Assembly: GCA_017506865.1 (NCBI GenBank)
Contig: JAFCMP010000119.1
Coordinates: forward strand, 168,289 to 232,288
DNA from: Tribonema minus
Lineage: Eukaryota; Sar; Xanthophyceae; Tribonematales; Tribonemataceae
Length of the DNA: 64,000 bases
Direction: 5' to 3'
The translations under genes and the position numbers were made by a program. Below, one piece after another: positions 47,401 through 55,800 of this stretch; positions within the stretch are counted from its first letter, which is position 1, and each line of letters opens with the position of its first letter. The notes beneath the pieces were generated by a model. That model made no database searches, was not told where the DNA came from, and saw nothing but the letters and a program-made list of their open reading frames with translations.

Positions 47401-49336
47401 AGCAGCAGGGGAGTTCTCGCAAGGCACAATCGTAAACTTCAAATTGAAGTTGAAGAGACACAGCGTCTGATGTGCCACGGCCACCTCGAGTCATACGCCA
47501 GCAGGAACCGCTGCAGGTGGCCGCGCTCCGCCTCGGCCAGCACGTGGAATTCTGCAATTATCTGTCAACTTGCACTAGAAGCGTGCCGGGATTTAATCTC
47601 AATTACTTGTCAACCTGAACTGAAACTTGAAGCGTGACGCGTGCCGCTCACCTCGTACGCTAGCAGGAAGCGCTGCAGGTGGCCGCGCTCCACCTCGCCC
47701 AGCAGGTGCACTGATTGTAAACTTGAAGTAAAACTTGAAGAGACAGCGTGTGACGTGCCGCACTCACCTCATACGCCAGCAGAAACCGCTGCAGGTGGCC
47801 GCGTTCCGCCTCGCCCAGCAGGTGCCCCGCGTGCGGCGACGGGTGGCGCGGGAGCGCTGCCACAGCTGAGCACTGCTGCTGCTGCTCCTCCTCCTCCCCC
47901 TCCTGCTTGAAGTTGTAATCTTCTTCAAGTTCGTGGGGCAGGGGCCGCTTGCGGGACGTGGCGGGCCGTGCCGCCACGCGCGCGCCAGCCTTGAACTTGA
48001 AGCTTTTGTTTACGCCGCTGCCGGGGGGCATCATGTCAAATATGGTTTTTGGGCCGCGCTTGCGTTGCTGCACGTCGCGAGAGGCAGAGGATTCGATGTG
48101 TGCAGGCGTGTGGCACTGCAGGGCTCCAATGCCACGTTAAGTAGTTGAGGTTGCCAGCTTTGGTTGAGCACTGCGGCGACTCTCCGCGTTACTTTGGCAG
48201 CACATCTATGACTTGAAATGGTCGTGGACGCGTGCAACCACTGACAAAGGCGTTTGCAAGTATTCAGAGCTCCAAAACGGTTAGCGAAGTAGCGATTTCA
48301 GTAGGTTCCCCACATGTATCGATGGAGTTTCAGATCACATAGGTTGACGCCGGATCAGGCCTAATTAACACATTTCAAGTCCGTTTTCGGGAACCGCAGG
48401 CAGGCGAGCGCCTCTGACAGAACTTAAACTACCATTTGGATCTTGATGCAGTTGATCAACGAATGAAACTTCAGAGTGGTGTGCGATGATGCTCATCCTC
48501 TCCTTTCACGTGTGAGGAGCCGACCGCTCCCGTCTGACTTCAAGGAGGTGCCCTCACTGACGTGACAGGCTGAATCAGTCATGGCGTGTTGGGGTTCGTG
48601 TGCACGTGAGAACCAGTGCCATTCGCTGAAAACAGCCACTTACTATCGACGTCACTACAAACACGCTCATCTGCCTGCCTGACAGACAGTCTGAGCAAAC
48701 GTTGACCAAAAGCATGGAGTTGGATTGACATGAGCAGTACATGTTGTACTTTCGTCGAATGCTTGCCGAGGGCATGAAAAACCTAGCCTGCGCTCAACGC
48801 ATCATACTGCATGGAATCCGGGCAGCGATGCTGAGCAATGCTGCGGATTCTGAATTGATGCATGCGAGCGTCAGGACGCTCCAGTGCGTGTGGACAATAC
48901 TTATCTGCTCCTGTTCGCCGCCTTGCAGGCCAGCGGATGGTGCACGACAACATCAAATCACCGGTGCTGATCTCTCTCAACATAGATCTCGGAGTACCCC
49001 AGGTTGAATGTCAACATCTCCTGCTGATTCTGAAAGCGACAAGCAGTGGCCTTTATGGTATGGTTGTAAGACACGGCTCGCAATAGCGGATCATCTCCTG
49101 GCATTAGTCTGATACAAATGAGATAGTTATGATCCGTTGACTTTCATGGGGGACGGTGTGAGAGTGACTCTTTTTTGGCGGAGAATACTTACCACACTGT
49201 AATGGCACTGCATCCCCTTTTCCAGGCACCTGGCACACGGCGTGGTGCCAGAGCAGCGCCGCCGACTGCGGGTGCACCCATCGCACGCAGACCGCAACAC
49301 CTGCCGCAAAGGCGGCTGGTGCGGATTGAGGTCCAT
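34699..49336 (-). CDS. Zn2Cys6 (fungal-type) transcription factor, 11 exons traced
   Basis: Minus-strand exons: 49336-49193, 48067-47768, 46425-45875, 44981-44849, 43875-43709, 42369-42240, 40760-40593, 39055-38852, 37349-37255, 36378-36238 and 35739-34699. All junctions keep phase, giving about 1025 residues before an unresolved 3' end. The start has a binuclear zinc cluster: Cys18, 21, 28, 34, 37 and 44, spacing C-x2-C-x6-C-x5-C-x2-C-x6-C, with Arg-rich TRSRRR, then QRKRGPK at 49-55 as the usual basic linker. The rest is helix-rich and Leu/Ala-rich (LLRAYMLLAWLQLHLEDYAG near residue 320), like the middle regions of such regulators. Poly-Gly (exon 3), poly-Gln, poly-Ala and poly-Pro (exon 11) runs may be activation regions. 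I infer a nuclear DNA-binding regulator; targets unknown. Exon 4 uses an apparent GC donor. Exon 5's acceptor was chosen by phase. Confidence 0.8.
36040..36085 (-). repeat. copy of transcription factor exon 10 3' edge
   Basis: It repeats 'cacgcacctgcacgtgca.atgcgc' and part of the coding edge of exon 10, about 195 bases beyond the real edge at 36238. Confidence 0.65.
36110..36230. repeat. AT-rich inverted repeat in an intron
   Basis: A TA-rich stretch with arms 'atatatatagactata' (36145-36160) and 'tatagtctatatatat' (36211-36226), able to form a hairpin. It sits between exon 10 and the copy of its 3' edge. Confidence 0.7.
36387..36742 (-). repeat. near-identical 178-base tandem duplication at exon 10 5' edge
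   Basis: Units 36387-36564 and 36565-36742 are almost identical. Each carries a copy of the start of exon 10 with its acceptor. The exact 178-base period and near identity mark this as the youngest of the exon-edge duplications. Confidence 0.88.
37048..37210 (-). repeat. copies of transcription factor exon 9 3' edge
   Basis: Two copies (about 37048-37090 and 37165-37210) repeat the minus-strand 'cttctgcggggcgc...cactggtgagt(c)' edge of the real exon ending at 37255. Confidence 0.75.
37622..37925 (+). mobile_element. LINE family A, copy 4
   Basis: A 304-base 3' end on the plus strand, in an intron of the opposite-strand transcription factor gene. It is flanked by a perfect 10-base duplication 'aagtacataa' at 37612-37621 and 37926-37935. 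It reads VPGGARPKALKGIALARLR through FGGGGV, then the 3' untranslated end. Confidence 0.88.
37936..38130 (+). repeat. dispersed repeat R3, copy 3 (longest)
   Basis: About 195 bases directly after the LINE target duplication. It matches copy 1 along its whole length, including 'cagtcaaaag.ct.ctgtgtg' and 'cattcgaggcat.ggtgttcagt'-type ends. Confidence 0.75.
38340..38760 (-). repeat. copies of transcription factor exon 8 3' edge
   Basis: Three units of about 170-200 bases repeat the 'gcctcgtcgcc..cgagcagccgcagaaagacggcg..ccacgccgccggcagcg' stretch seen at the real edge (38852 upward). They are joined by 'cttgaagtt..caccgctcaacaag' filler. Confidence 0.8.
39058..39260. repeat. G tracts with a copy of exon 8 5' edge
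   Basis: Long G runs (39058-39090 and 39198-39236), C runs on the coding strand, lie next to the exon 8 acceptor at 39055. A copy of that edge ('cttcaagtccgctgcggggtcgcc... ccatgtgcatcatctg') lies at about 39145-39200 with its own G run. Confidence 0.7.
40225..40475 (-). repeat. copies of transcription factor exon 7 3' edge
   Basis: Two copies (about 40235-40300 and 40410-40475) repeat 'ttgaagttcacctggaccacgcgcc' and the bases that follow in the exon, each with the gtgaac donor. Confidence 0.8.
40861..41990 (-). repeat. four copies of transcription factor exon 7 5' edge
   Basis: Copies at about 40861-40932, 41602-41675, 41775-41850 and 41918-41990 repeat the 'ctgcgccagcgcggccgcgacaacggcgcccggccgctgcggttg' start of exon 7 with an acceptor. 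The first and second are separated by the GGAGTC repeat region. Confidence 0.82.
40968..41512. repeat. GGAGTC / GACTCC simple-repeat region with a 40-base palindrome
   Basis: Clusters of 'ggagtcggagtcg' and its complement, interrupted by unrelated bases. 41002-41041 is a perfect 40-base palindrome centred on 'ctccggccggag'; 41323-41363 is nearly one. Confidence 0.85.
42070..42620 (-). repeat. copies of both edges of transcription factor exon 6
   Basis: 42070-42125 repeats the 3' edge ('ggcgcacctggtcgac..cccgcctc.gaagg'). About 42430-42500 and 42545-42595 repeat the 5' edge ('cgtgtccttgtactgcggcgggctc.atctgcg.cacca'). Exon 6 (42240-42369) lies between. Confidence 0.78.
43150..43640 (-). repeat. 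decayed copies of transcription factor exon 5 3' edge
   Basis: Four weak copies of the minus-strand edge 'cagcacaccttccatcggtgag', seen on the plus strand as 'tcaccgatggaagatgtgctcctgccgcaa' and variants (near 43165, 43385, 43500 and 43600), in a CTTCAA-rich background. Confidence 0.65.
43905..44150 (-). repeat. copies of transcription factor exon 5 5' edge
   Basis: Three units of about 85-110 bases repeat 'tttgcgcatacgcg..cg', 'ctggtggtagt' and 'aacctgattgggcg' relative to the exon 5 start. Confidence 0.7.
44190..44835 (-). repeat. copies of transcription factor exon 4 3' edge with GC donor
   Basis: Three long copies (about 44210-44285, 44505-44595, 44685-44770) and shorter ones repeat 'cagctg..cgcgc..cagccgctg.gc.cggcgcc' to 'cttgaggc(a/g)a'. 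The donor position is GC, not GT, in all of them. Confidence 0.78.
47265..47705 (-). repeat. four copies of transcription factor exon 2 3' edge
   Basis: Copies near 47641-47700, 47485-47545, 47380-47405 and 47270-47335 repeat the plus-strand 'tacgccagcag.aaccgctgcaggtggccgcgctccgcctcg' edge. Similarity falls away from the real edge at 47768. Confidence 0.82.
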
Positions 49337-50133
49337 CACTAGCGTGACCCTGTGTGCGTCGGCCTTTTTTTGCCACGTCCTCGTTGCACCAGCTCCTCCT
49401 AAATGTCCCTCAGCAGCGCACAGCTTCCCCTCCTCCCCACCCTCAGCAGCACACGGTTCCCCCCTCCTTCCCACCGTCAGCAGCAGCAGATCCCTAGCAG
49501 GCTCCCTCTGCCAACACGTCAATTTGTTGATGGGATAGATACATGCGAGGCTGGAGCTCCACCTTGCAGCTCTCCGGATGAAAGTTGATCAAGCTTGGCA
49601 AAGCGAGGCAAGCTCAGCGGCGTCACCGCGCCAACGCTAAGATGCCCTCCGACACAAACGTACAAGGTGCAGAGATGCCACTGCCACCGCGGAATTCACC
49701 AGCCAGAAAGTTCAAATCTGCAGACTCGCCGATCTTTAAATTTTGACCTACTTACGACGACGTCGTCGTAGGGTTTGTGCACGTCCACACACATTCGTAG
49801 TCTTGAACTGCACGCCACAATGTACTGTGCAGCTGACCATGTGGTGAGCTTGCCGCACCACTTCCACCATGCATCATCATGATGGTTCACCATGCTCGCA
49901 TCACACATTTTAGAAAGCACTTTTTATAAAGTAAGTATCATACACCCAGGGCAGGCCGGGGTGCCTGATATGTTTCAACATGTCATGTTCAGCACTCTAG
50001 TCCGCGTAATGCGCTCCAACAGCACGCAGTACTGCAGACATGTCCATGCACTTTAAAGGCGAAGCTATGTCCACAGGTGTGCCAGCTGTGGCCCGGTATG
50101 TAGCCACCAAATGGTGGTAATTAACGCGTAAGT
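49337..50133. other. upstream region of the transcription factor gene
   Basis: The frame upstream of ATG 49336 stays open for about 60 codons without an ATG and is probably 5' untranslated. It has a short repeat of 'ctgctgagggtggggagg' type near 49405-49485. No other gene seen. Confidence 0.4.
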
Positions 50134-50145
50134 AACGCTTTGTAC

Positions 50146-50289
50146 GTATGGACTTGTATTTATAAAGGCCCAAGGGAGGCCGGGTTGCCTATGCAATCGA
50201 AAAGCTTGCGTCAACGCAGCAGCCTAGTCTGCGCTGTGCCCTAGGAGTTTGGATACCGGCGCCGCAACACAGCCCAGCATTCGCGCTCC
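50146..50289 (-). mobile_element. LINE family B, short 5'-truncated copy
   Basis: A 144-base 3' end, nearly identical to 31970-32117 (end of the family B frame plus 3' untranslated bases). It is flanked by a perfect 12-base duplication 'aacgctttgtac' at 50134-50145 and 50290-50301. Confidence 0.88.
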
Positions 50290-50301
50290 AACGCTTTGTA
50301 C

Positions 50302-52874
50302 TGTCGGCTATGCAACCAGATATTACACGGACTGCACCGGTGCAAAGGCAGAAGCCAGCCAACCGACTCAACGACTCACGAACCTGAAAGTTAGCTGTTG
50401 AATGAGCTCTTCCACTGGCACCAGCACGCCCATCCGCATTCACTTCAAGCTTGTGTCGGCCAAGAGAAGGGGGGCACACGACATCCAGGGGGTATCGCAC
50501 ATGTTGCAGGCGTAAGCGTAAACACATCTGATGTTAAGGGAGATGACAGTAATAGGTTACAGGGTGGAACATTGCCATAGTTGCAAGTGGTGCCGATGGC
50601 TACATGAGACGTGTTGAGTGAGAGGATGCAGGCATCACTTGCAGCGCTCTCCAGGACCCTGCATGCACTGGGTCTCCGCTTGGCGCAGGATCACGATCCT
50701 TGCATCATAATACCACGTGCACAGTGCCGCAATATACCACAATGCAGGCTGCAGCCTGTTTGTTAACCTCAAGTAGGTTGTACTTGCGTTCACATTGAAA
50801 TCATACATCCCACGGCATTATTGCAGGACAGCCAGAGCATAGAATGTGCATACAACATTTGTTGAAGGAAAAAACAAAAGATATTGTGAGTTTCTGTCGG
50901 ATATATTGCACGTGCAGCACGCGATGATGGCACTAGATACGCTGGATGCTGTCACCTCCCACAGCGCGTACAGCCGCACAATCCATTCAAATATCAATAC
51001 TAAAAGCTTGCACACAAAGTCGTTTTGACTGGTGGATACGGTGGTACTGTTTGACTCGTGGCCAATTGCTGCAGCAGCGGCGACCACGGTTATTGGTGGA
51101 AGGCACTCGCGGCTAACCATCCTTTGTACCTTGAGCTCTACGATCTTTTGATTCGTTTTCATCAATGTATGGCAGCAAAGTGGTCTGATGATATCCACAA
51201 TGTGATGGCTAACTCCTACACCGTTGCGCCTCTCAGTTGGGGCTGCTGACAGGACAGAAGTGCCATCACTGTGTTCTACTTCAAGCTTAGGCTACGCATA
51301 CACGACTTACTGCCGCTCTGCGCCTGTGTGTGTTCAAGTTGCGAAAGCGGCGTTGCCCAGTTCGGCGAGCGTCAACATCCAGCGGCATTATCACACTTTG
51401 CACAAGCTGGCAATGGCCATCAGGCATCCCAATTTCATTTGTAGGCAACACATCGACCATTGCTGGCAGTGCCCTCTGTATCACTGAGAGCAATGTAGAG
51501 CTCCATCGCGAAAAAGGCCACTGTGAAGGAGCATCACCGGCTGCAGATTGCACTGCTTTGCAGTATAGCCCTGCGCTGCAGCGTACTGCCGCAGTGTGCG
51601 CAGCACCACTTTGCGCGTGTTCATGGGTGATCAGGTGCTGACACTGCCGGTGCGATCATGACGCGGTGGAGCTCTGGGCCGTGCGCAATGCGTTCAAGGT
51701 CGGTGCTAGCAAGGGTTGGCGTACACACACCAATGTTTCGCCTGCCTGGCGACCGCGCCTGTGTGCTGATGATGCAGCGCACAGACAACTGCATGCACAA
51801 ATATAACTAATTCGCCATCACAGAGCACCAGCAGCAGGCCACCAAGCTTGCGGGCGGCGGATCTCTACGGCCGTTTGTGTTCACTTGCGGCCGCACGCTC
51901 AAACACCGACCAGCAGCATGTAGCATACACACATGTGTGGTCATGAAATGCACAGGCTCTCACAACTGCAGCCAACATACACCCCCAGTTGCAGGGCTCT
52001 GCTGTGCACGCGTAAAGGAAGAAGATTGCGCCGCTGTCAGCTGGGTGCGTTCCCAAACTACGCAGCCCTCCGATGTGTCAAGCTGTGCGAACTCACAGCA
52101 ACAGTGATGCACGACAGCGAGCGCGATGCGTCGTGCACAGGCTGTGTGCAGCTGCATCGCGCGTGCTGGAAACAACGAGAAGCTCAGGATCAATACCAGT
52201 GCACGTTTGCCATACCATTTCCGCAGGAAGTCACCTGCAGCCTGGCAAGGGGGCTGCCCATACTTTCTGTTCTCTCGTGCATGGCCGCGACCTCTGCAAC
52301 GCAAGAGGAGGACGAACAGATGACGGAAATGGGTAAGCAAGGGCGTCGCGTGGTGTGGTGAACCAGCACAGGCGCACTGCATCTCCTCATTCAAGCCGCA
52401 GAGTTTACCTCAGTGAGAATCAGACGGTAATTCCAATTGATTGCATTAATCACAGGAGTGCACAGCACAGCCACACATTTGCTCGGACTACTGCACACCA
52501 CCGGTCTCACCTCATGATAGCTGCATGCAGCACAGGGGCTGCACTGACTGTTATCGTCGCGGAGATCGCAGCAACAAGGATCCCTGTGGCGCACAGGGCC
52601 CCGCCAGAGTTGTCAGCTCAAGCGTGTGTGCCCGAGCACAGAATCCTCGCTCCCTCCATGAGGCCAACATGGTGACGATCCCGAGTGGACGAGGGCCCAC
52701 AGCGGCGACACACGGCCACCGCGTGTGCAGGGCTGTGGTGGTCGCTGCATGCCCTGTGGGTGTGAGCTAGATTTCACAAGAGAGAATTTGGGGAGTTGAA
52801 TTTGATGTTGAACTTCTGGTATCGAGCGAGCCTCCACGTGCACCGAGCCCCATACAGACCTTCATCAGCTCATC
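50302..52874. other. intergenic between transcription factor and transporter genes
   Basis: The two genes are divergent, so both promoters should lie between 49337 and 52874. I recognise no gene here. A minus-strand frame near 50818-51020 has a hydrophobic stretch (FVCKLLVLIFEWIVRLYALW), but it runs into repeat R3 and has no further support. Confidence 0.35.
51025..51165 (-). repeat. dispersed repeat R3, copy 4
   Basis: Reverse-strand copy from 'ggtggatacggtggtactg' to 'cttttgattcgttttc', about 140 bases. Confidence 0.75.
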
Positions 52875-55800
52875 ATGGTGGCTGAAAGCGGCGGAGAACT
52901 CAGCGGTGGAGGTGTGCGCAAAGCGGCGCAGGAGCAGGACAGCGAGCACGGGCAGCATTATGCGAAGCAGCGTTGGCTCATGACTCAGCTGTACTGCGTA
53001 GCTGTCCTTGAGATCATGAGTCTGTCGACGCTGCTTCCCAGCTTCAGAGACCTGTTTGCCTCCTATGGCATGGATCTGGTGCAGCAGGGATACGTTGGCT
53101 CTGCCTCGGCGCTGTCTGCCTTCGTCATGAGCCCGATTCTGGGGAGGGCCAGCGATTCGTATGGAAGGGTGAGTCTGTAGCTGCAACAGTGATGGTGCTA
53201 TGACCTCTTGTATTAGAAATCGGGTCTGCTTTGAGGCCGCATAGCACTCTCAACGCTGCGTGCCAACAAGTGCAGCCAACGCTACAGTGCTGCCACCTGG
53301 CGAACTAACTTCATAAATTCCGTGACGGATTCAATTGAATCTGGCTGTAGTAGCAGCATCTGAAAGCAGTTGCAACTGCATGTTGCAGATTGCAGCCTGA
53401 GGCCGTGGTGGTCCTTGCAGCGTGTAGCTTCAACCACAGCTAAATCAATGATCGGAGTAGTAGTTCAACTTCAACTACATTCACTGTTGGTTGTTGCGGG
53501 AGCGCGCCATAGTGACTGCAGCTTGCAGTTGCCGCAACCTGTGCTTAGGCTTGCAACCAGCTTCAATGCCTTGAGGTTTTGCCAAGAGCTACTCCTCACG
53601 CTAGATGCGCACCAACAAGTAATGACGAAGCTGCAGCACCATGATGGATCTGCCAGGGCTATGATTTTTTGCTCAAAAGTTTTAGAAGATCATGATGCGC
53701 TTAAAAGACGGCTCAAAAGTTCCAGAAGATTTTGATGCGCACACAGCATTGGAGCCAGCAGCATTACAGCTGGTTTGCTAGAACAGGTAGACGACAAGCA
53801 GGATGCATGCACAGCTGCAGAATCAGCAGCAGCTTAATCAACACCCTACGGCTACAGACACGCATAGGCTAGCGCGCACTCTTGCACTGCCTTTGTTGAC
53901 ACTTTGATGCCCACACTATTGGCCTACGAGTCTCCTTCACTGTCAAACGACATGGGGGACTGCAAAATGTCACAAAGGGGAGCGTGCTGGCAGGTGCAGC
54001 CGTTTCGTGTTTGTAACCGCAACACGACCCTGCAGACATGGATGTGCCAACACAGCAGAGCCAGGGCCTCGCAGAGACAGACAGGGCTTCGTAGCATACG
54101 CCAACGTCCTGCAGCATACATACTCATAAGTAGAGATTGAGCCGCCAAATCGGAGGCACCGCCATCACTTTTTTAAATGTGCTGACAAGCTGCGGCCAGA
54201 GGCAGCCTACGGTACATTCAGTACTCTGCAAGCGATAGCGCCGGTTTAGAGTTAGGGCTAGGAGCGAGGTTTAGGATAAAGTTGAAGTAAGGTCTAGGAC
54301 TAGGGTTAGGGTGAGGGCAAAAGGCTTATCAGCTTTCCACGCCAACGGGTTGTTTGTGCGTGCAAACAGCAGTGCCGAGCAATCAGTGTGGCAGCGTCGA
54401 GCATGCAGGTGACGCTCCTCAAGCTGGCATCAGCGCTCAGAACTCCAACTGTTCCGCATGCTGAGCATCACCATGGCATTGCTCCCTTGCACGTGACGCT
54501 CCTCAAGTTGCCAACCAGTCAGCGCACTACAGGCTCTGCTGCTGAGCATCAGCATGGTCTTGCTCTCTGTAGCTGCGACGCTCCTCAAGCTGCCATCGCA
54601 GCAGCACTGTACACACGATTCCATACGCCCAGCATGCGGATAATGCTCCTCAAGCTGCCAGCAGCGCTCAGCATGGAATCATTCCGCTTGCTGAGCATCA
54701 CCTCGGCTTTGCTGGCCGCAGTTGACGCTCCCGAAATTGCCATCTGCGCAGCAGTACCGATGATCACGCGTGCTAACGAGCATCAGCAGGGTCCTGTCCC
54801 CTGCTGCAGGTGACTCTCCTCAAGTTATGGGAACGAACTAAAAGATTGTAGAGCGGTAGGCGACAGAGTGTGTTAGCCGTAAATGCCTTCCACCAATAAT
54901 CTGTGGTCATCCTGCACGCTGAGCATCACCACGGCTTTGCTGGCCGCAGGTGACGCTCCTGACACTGCCATTGGCGCAGCACCGATCTTCACGGGTGCCC
55001 TGCTGCACACGACGCTCCACAACTCATGGAAACGAATCAAAAGATCGTAGAGCTGTAGGCGACAAGGTGCTGTTAACCTTCAAATTGAATGCCTTCCACC
55101 AATAACGTGGTCATGCTGAGCATCGCCACGGCTTTGCTGGCCGCAGGTGACGCTCCTCAAACTGTCGGCGGCGGGCAGCATTTTGGGTGCGGCGGGGACC
55201 CTGCTGGCTCCCAACAAGTGGGCGTTCATCCTGGCCAGGGTGCTGCCTGGAATGTTCAGGTGGGGGTGACACACCACAAGTTGAAGTTTATTTTGATTGT
55301 CGCAAAGCAGTTCTGATCAGAGGGCGATTTCGCAGACTGGGCCGCCGTCTATTAGGCTTGAAGTTTGAGGTCATCTCTGTCTGAACTCTGCTGGTGGTGA
55401 TAGTGCGGGCTCATGCGTGTACATCTCGTGTATTCGCCTTTGGCGTTTGGTAGGCGTGCAAATGCCCTTCTCCAGGGCTTTCTGTGCTCTGATTTGTTGA
55501 CAGGTTTCAGGTGCACGCTGCCAGTTGCTCATATCTTGTATGGCTCGTTGAAAAGGGCAGTTTGAACGGGTGAATTTTGCAAACACTGAAGGTCATGATA
55601 ACAATACATTACTTCAAGTACGCTGTTCATGTACATGAAAGTCACAACAGGGGTAGATATGCATGCATGTATGTGCGCATGTTTGCCAGGTGCGCACTGC
55701 CGGTCATCAACCTGTGCCTCATCAACACCTGCGCGGGCCCCGCCATTGCGTGCAACCCGTCCATCATGAGTTTCCCAAACACTGAAGGTCATCACAATGA

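Noticed and set aside
48965-49012. Extra transcription factor exon (reads EMLTFNLGYSEIYVERDQ on the minus strand)
   Set aside because: It has a possible acceptor and a weak donor, but exon 1 joins exon 2 directly in phase to give the expected zinc cluster plus KRGPK linker. It is left out of the model.
50818-51198. Minus-strand frame with a hydrophobic stretch
   Set aside because: Half of it is repeat R3, and the remainder has no supporting motif or neighbouring exon.
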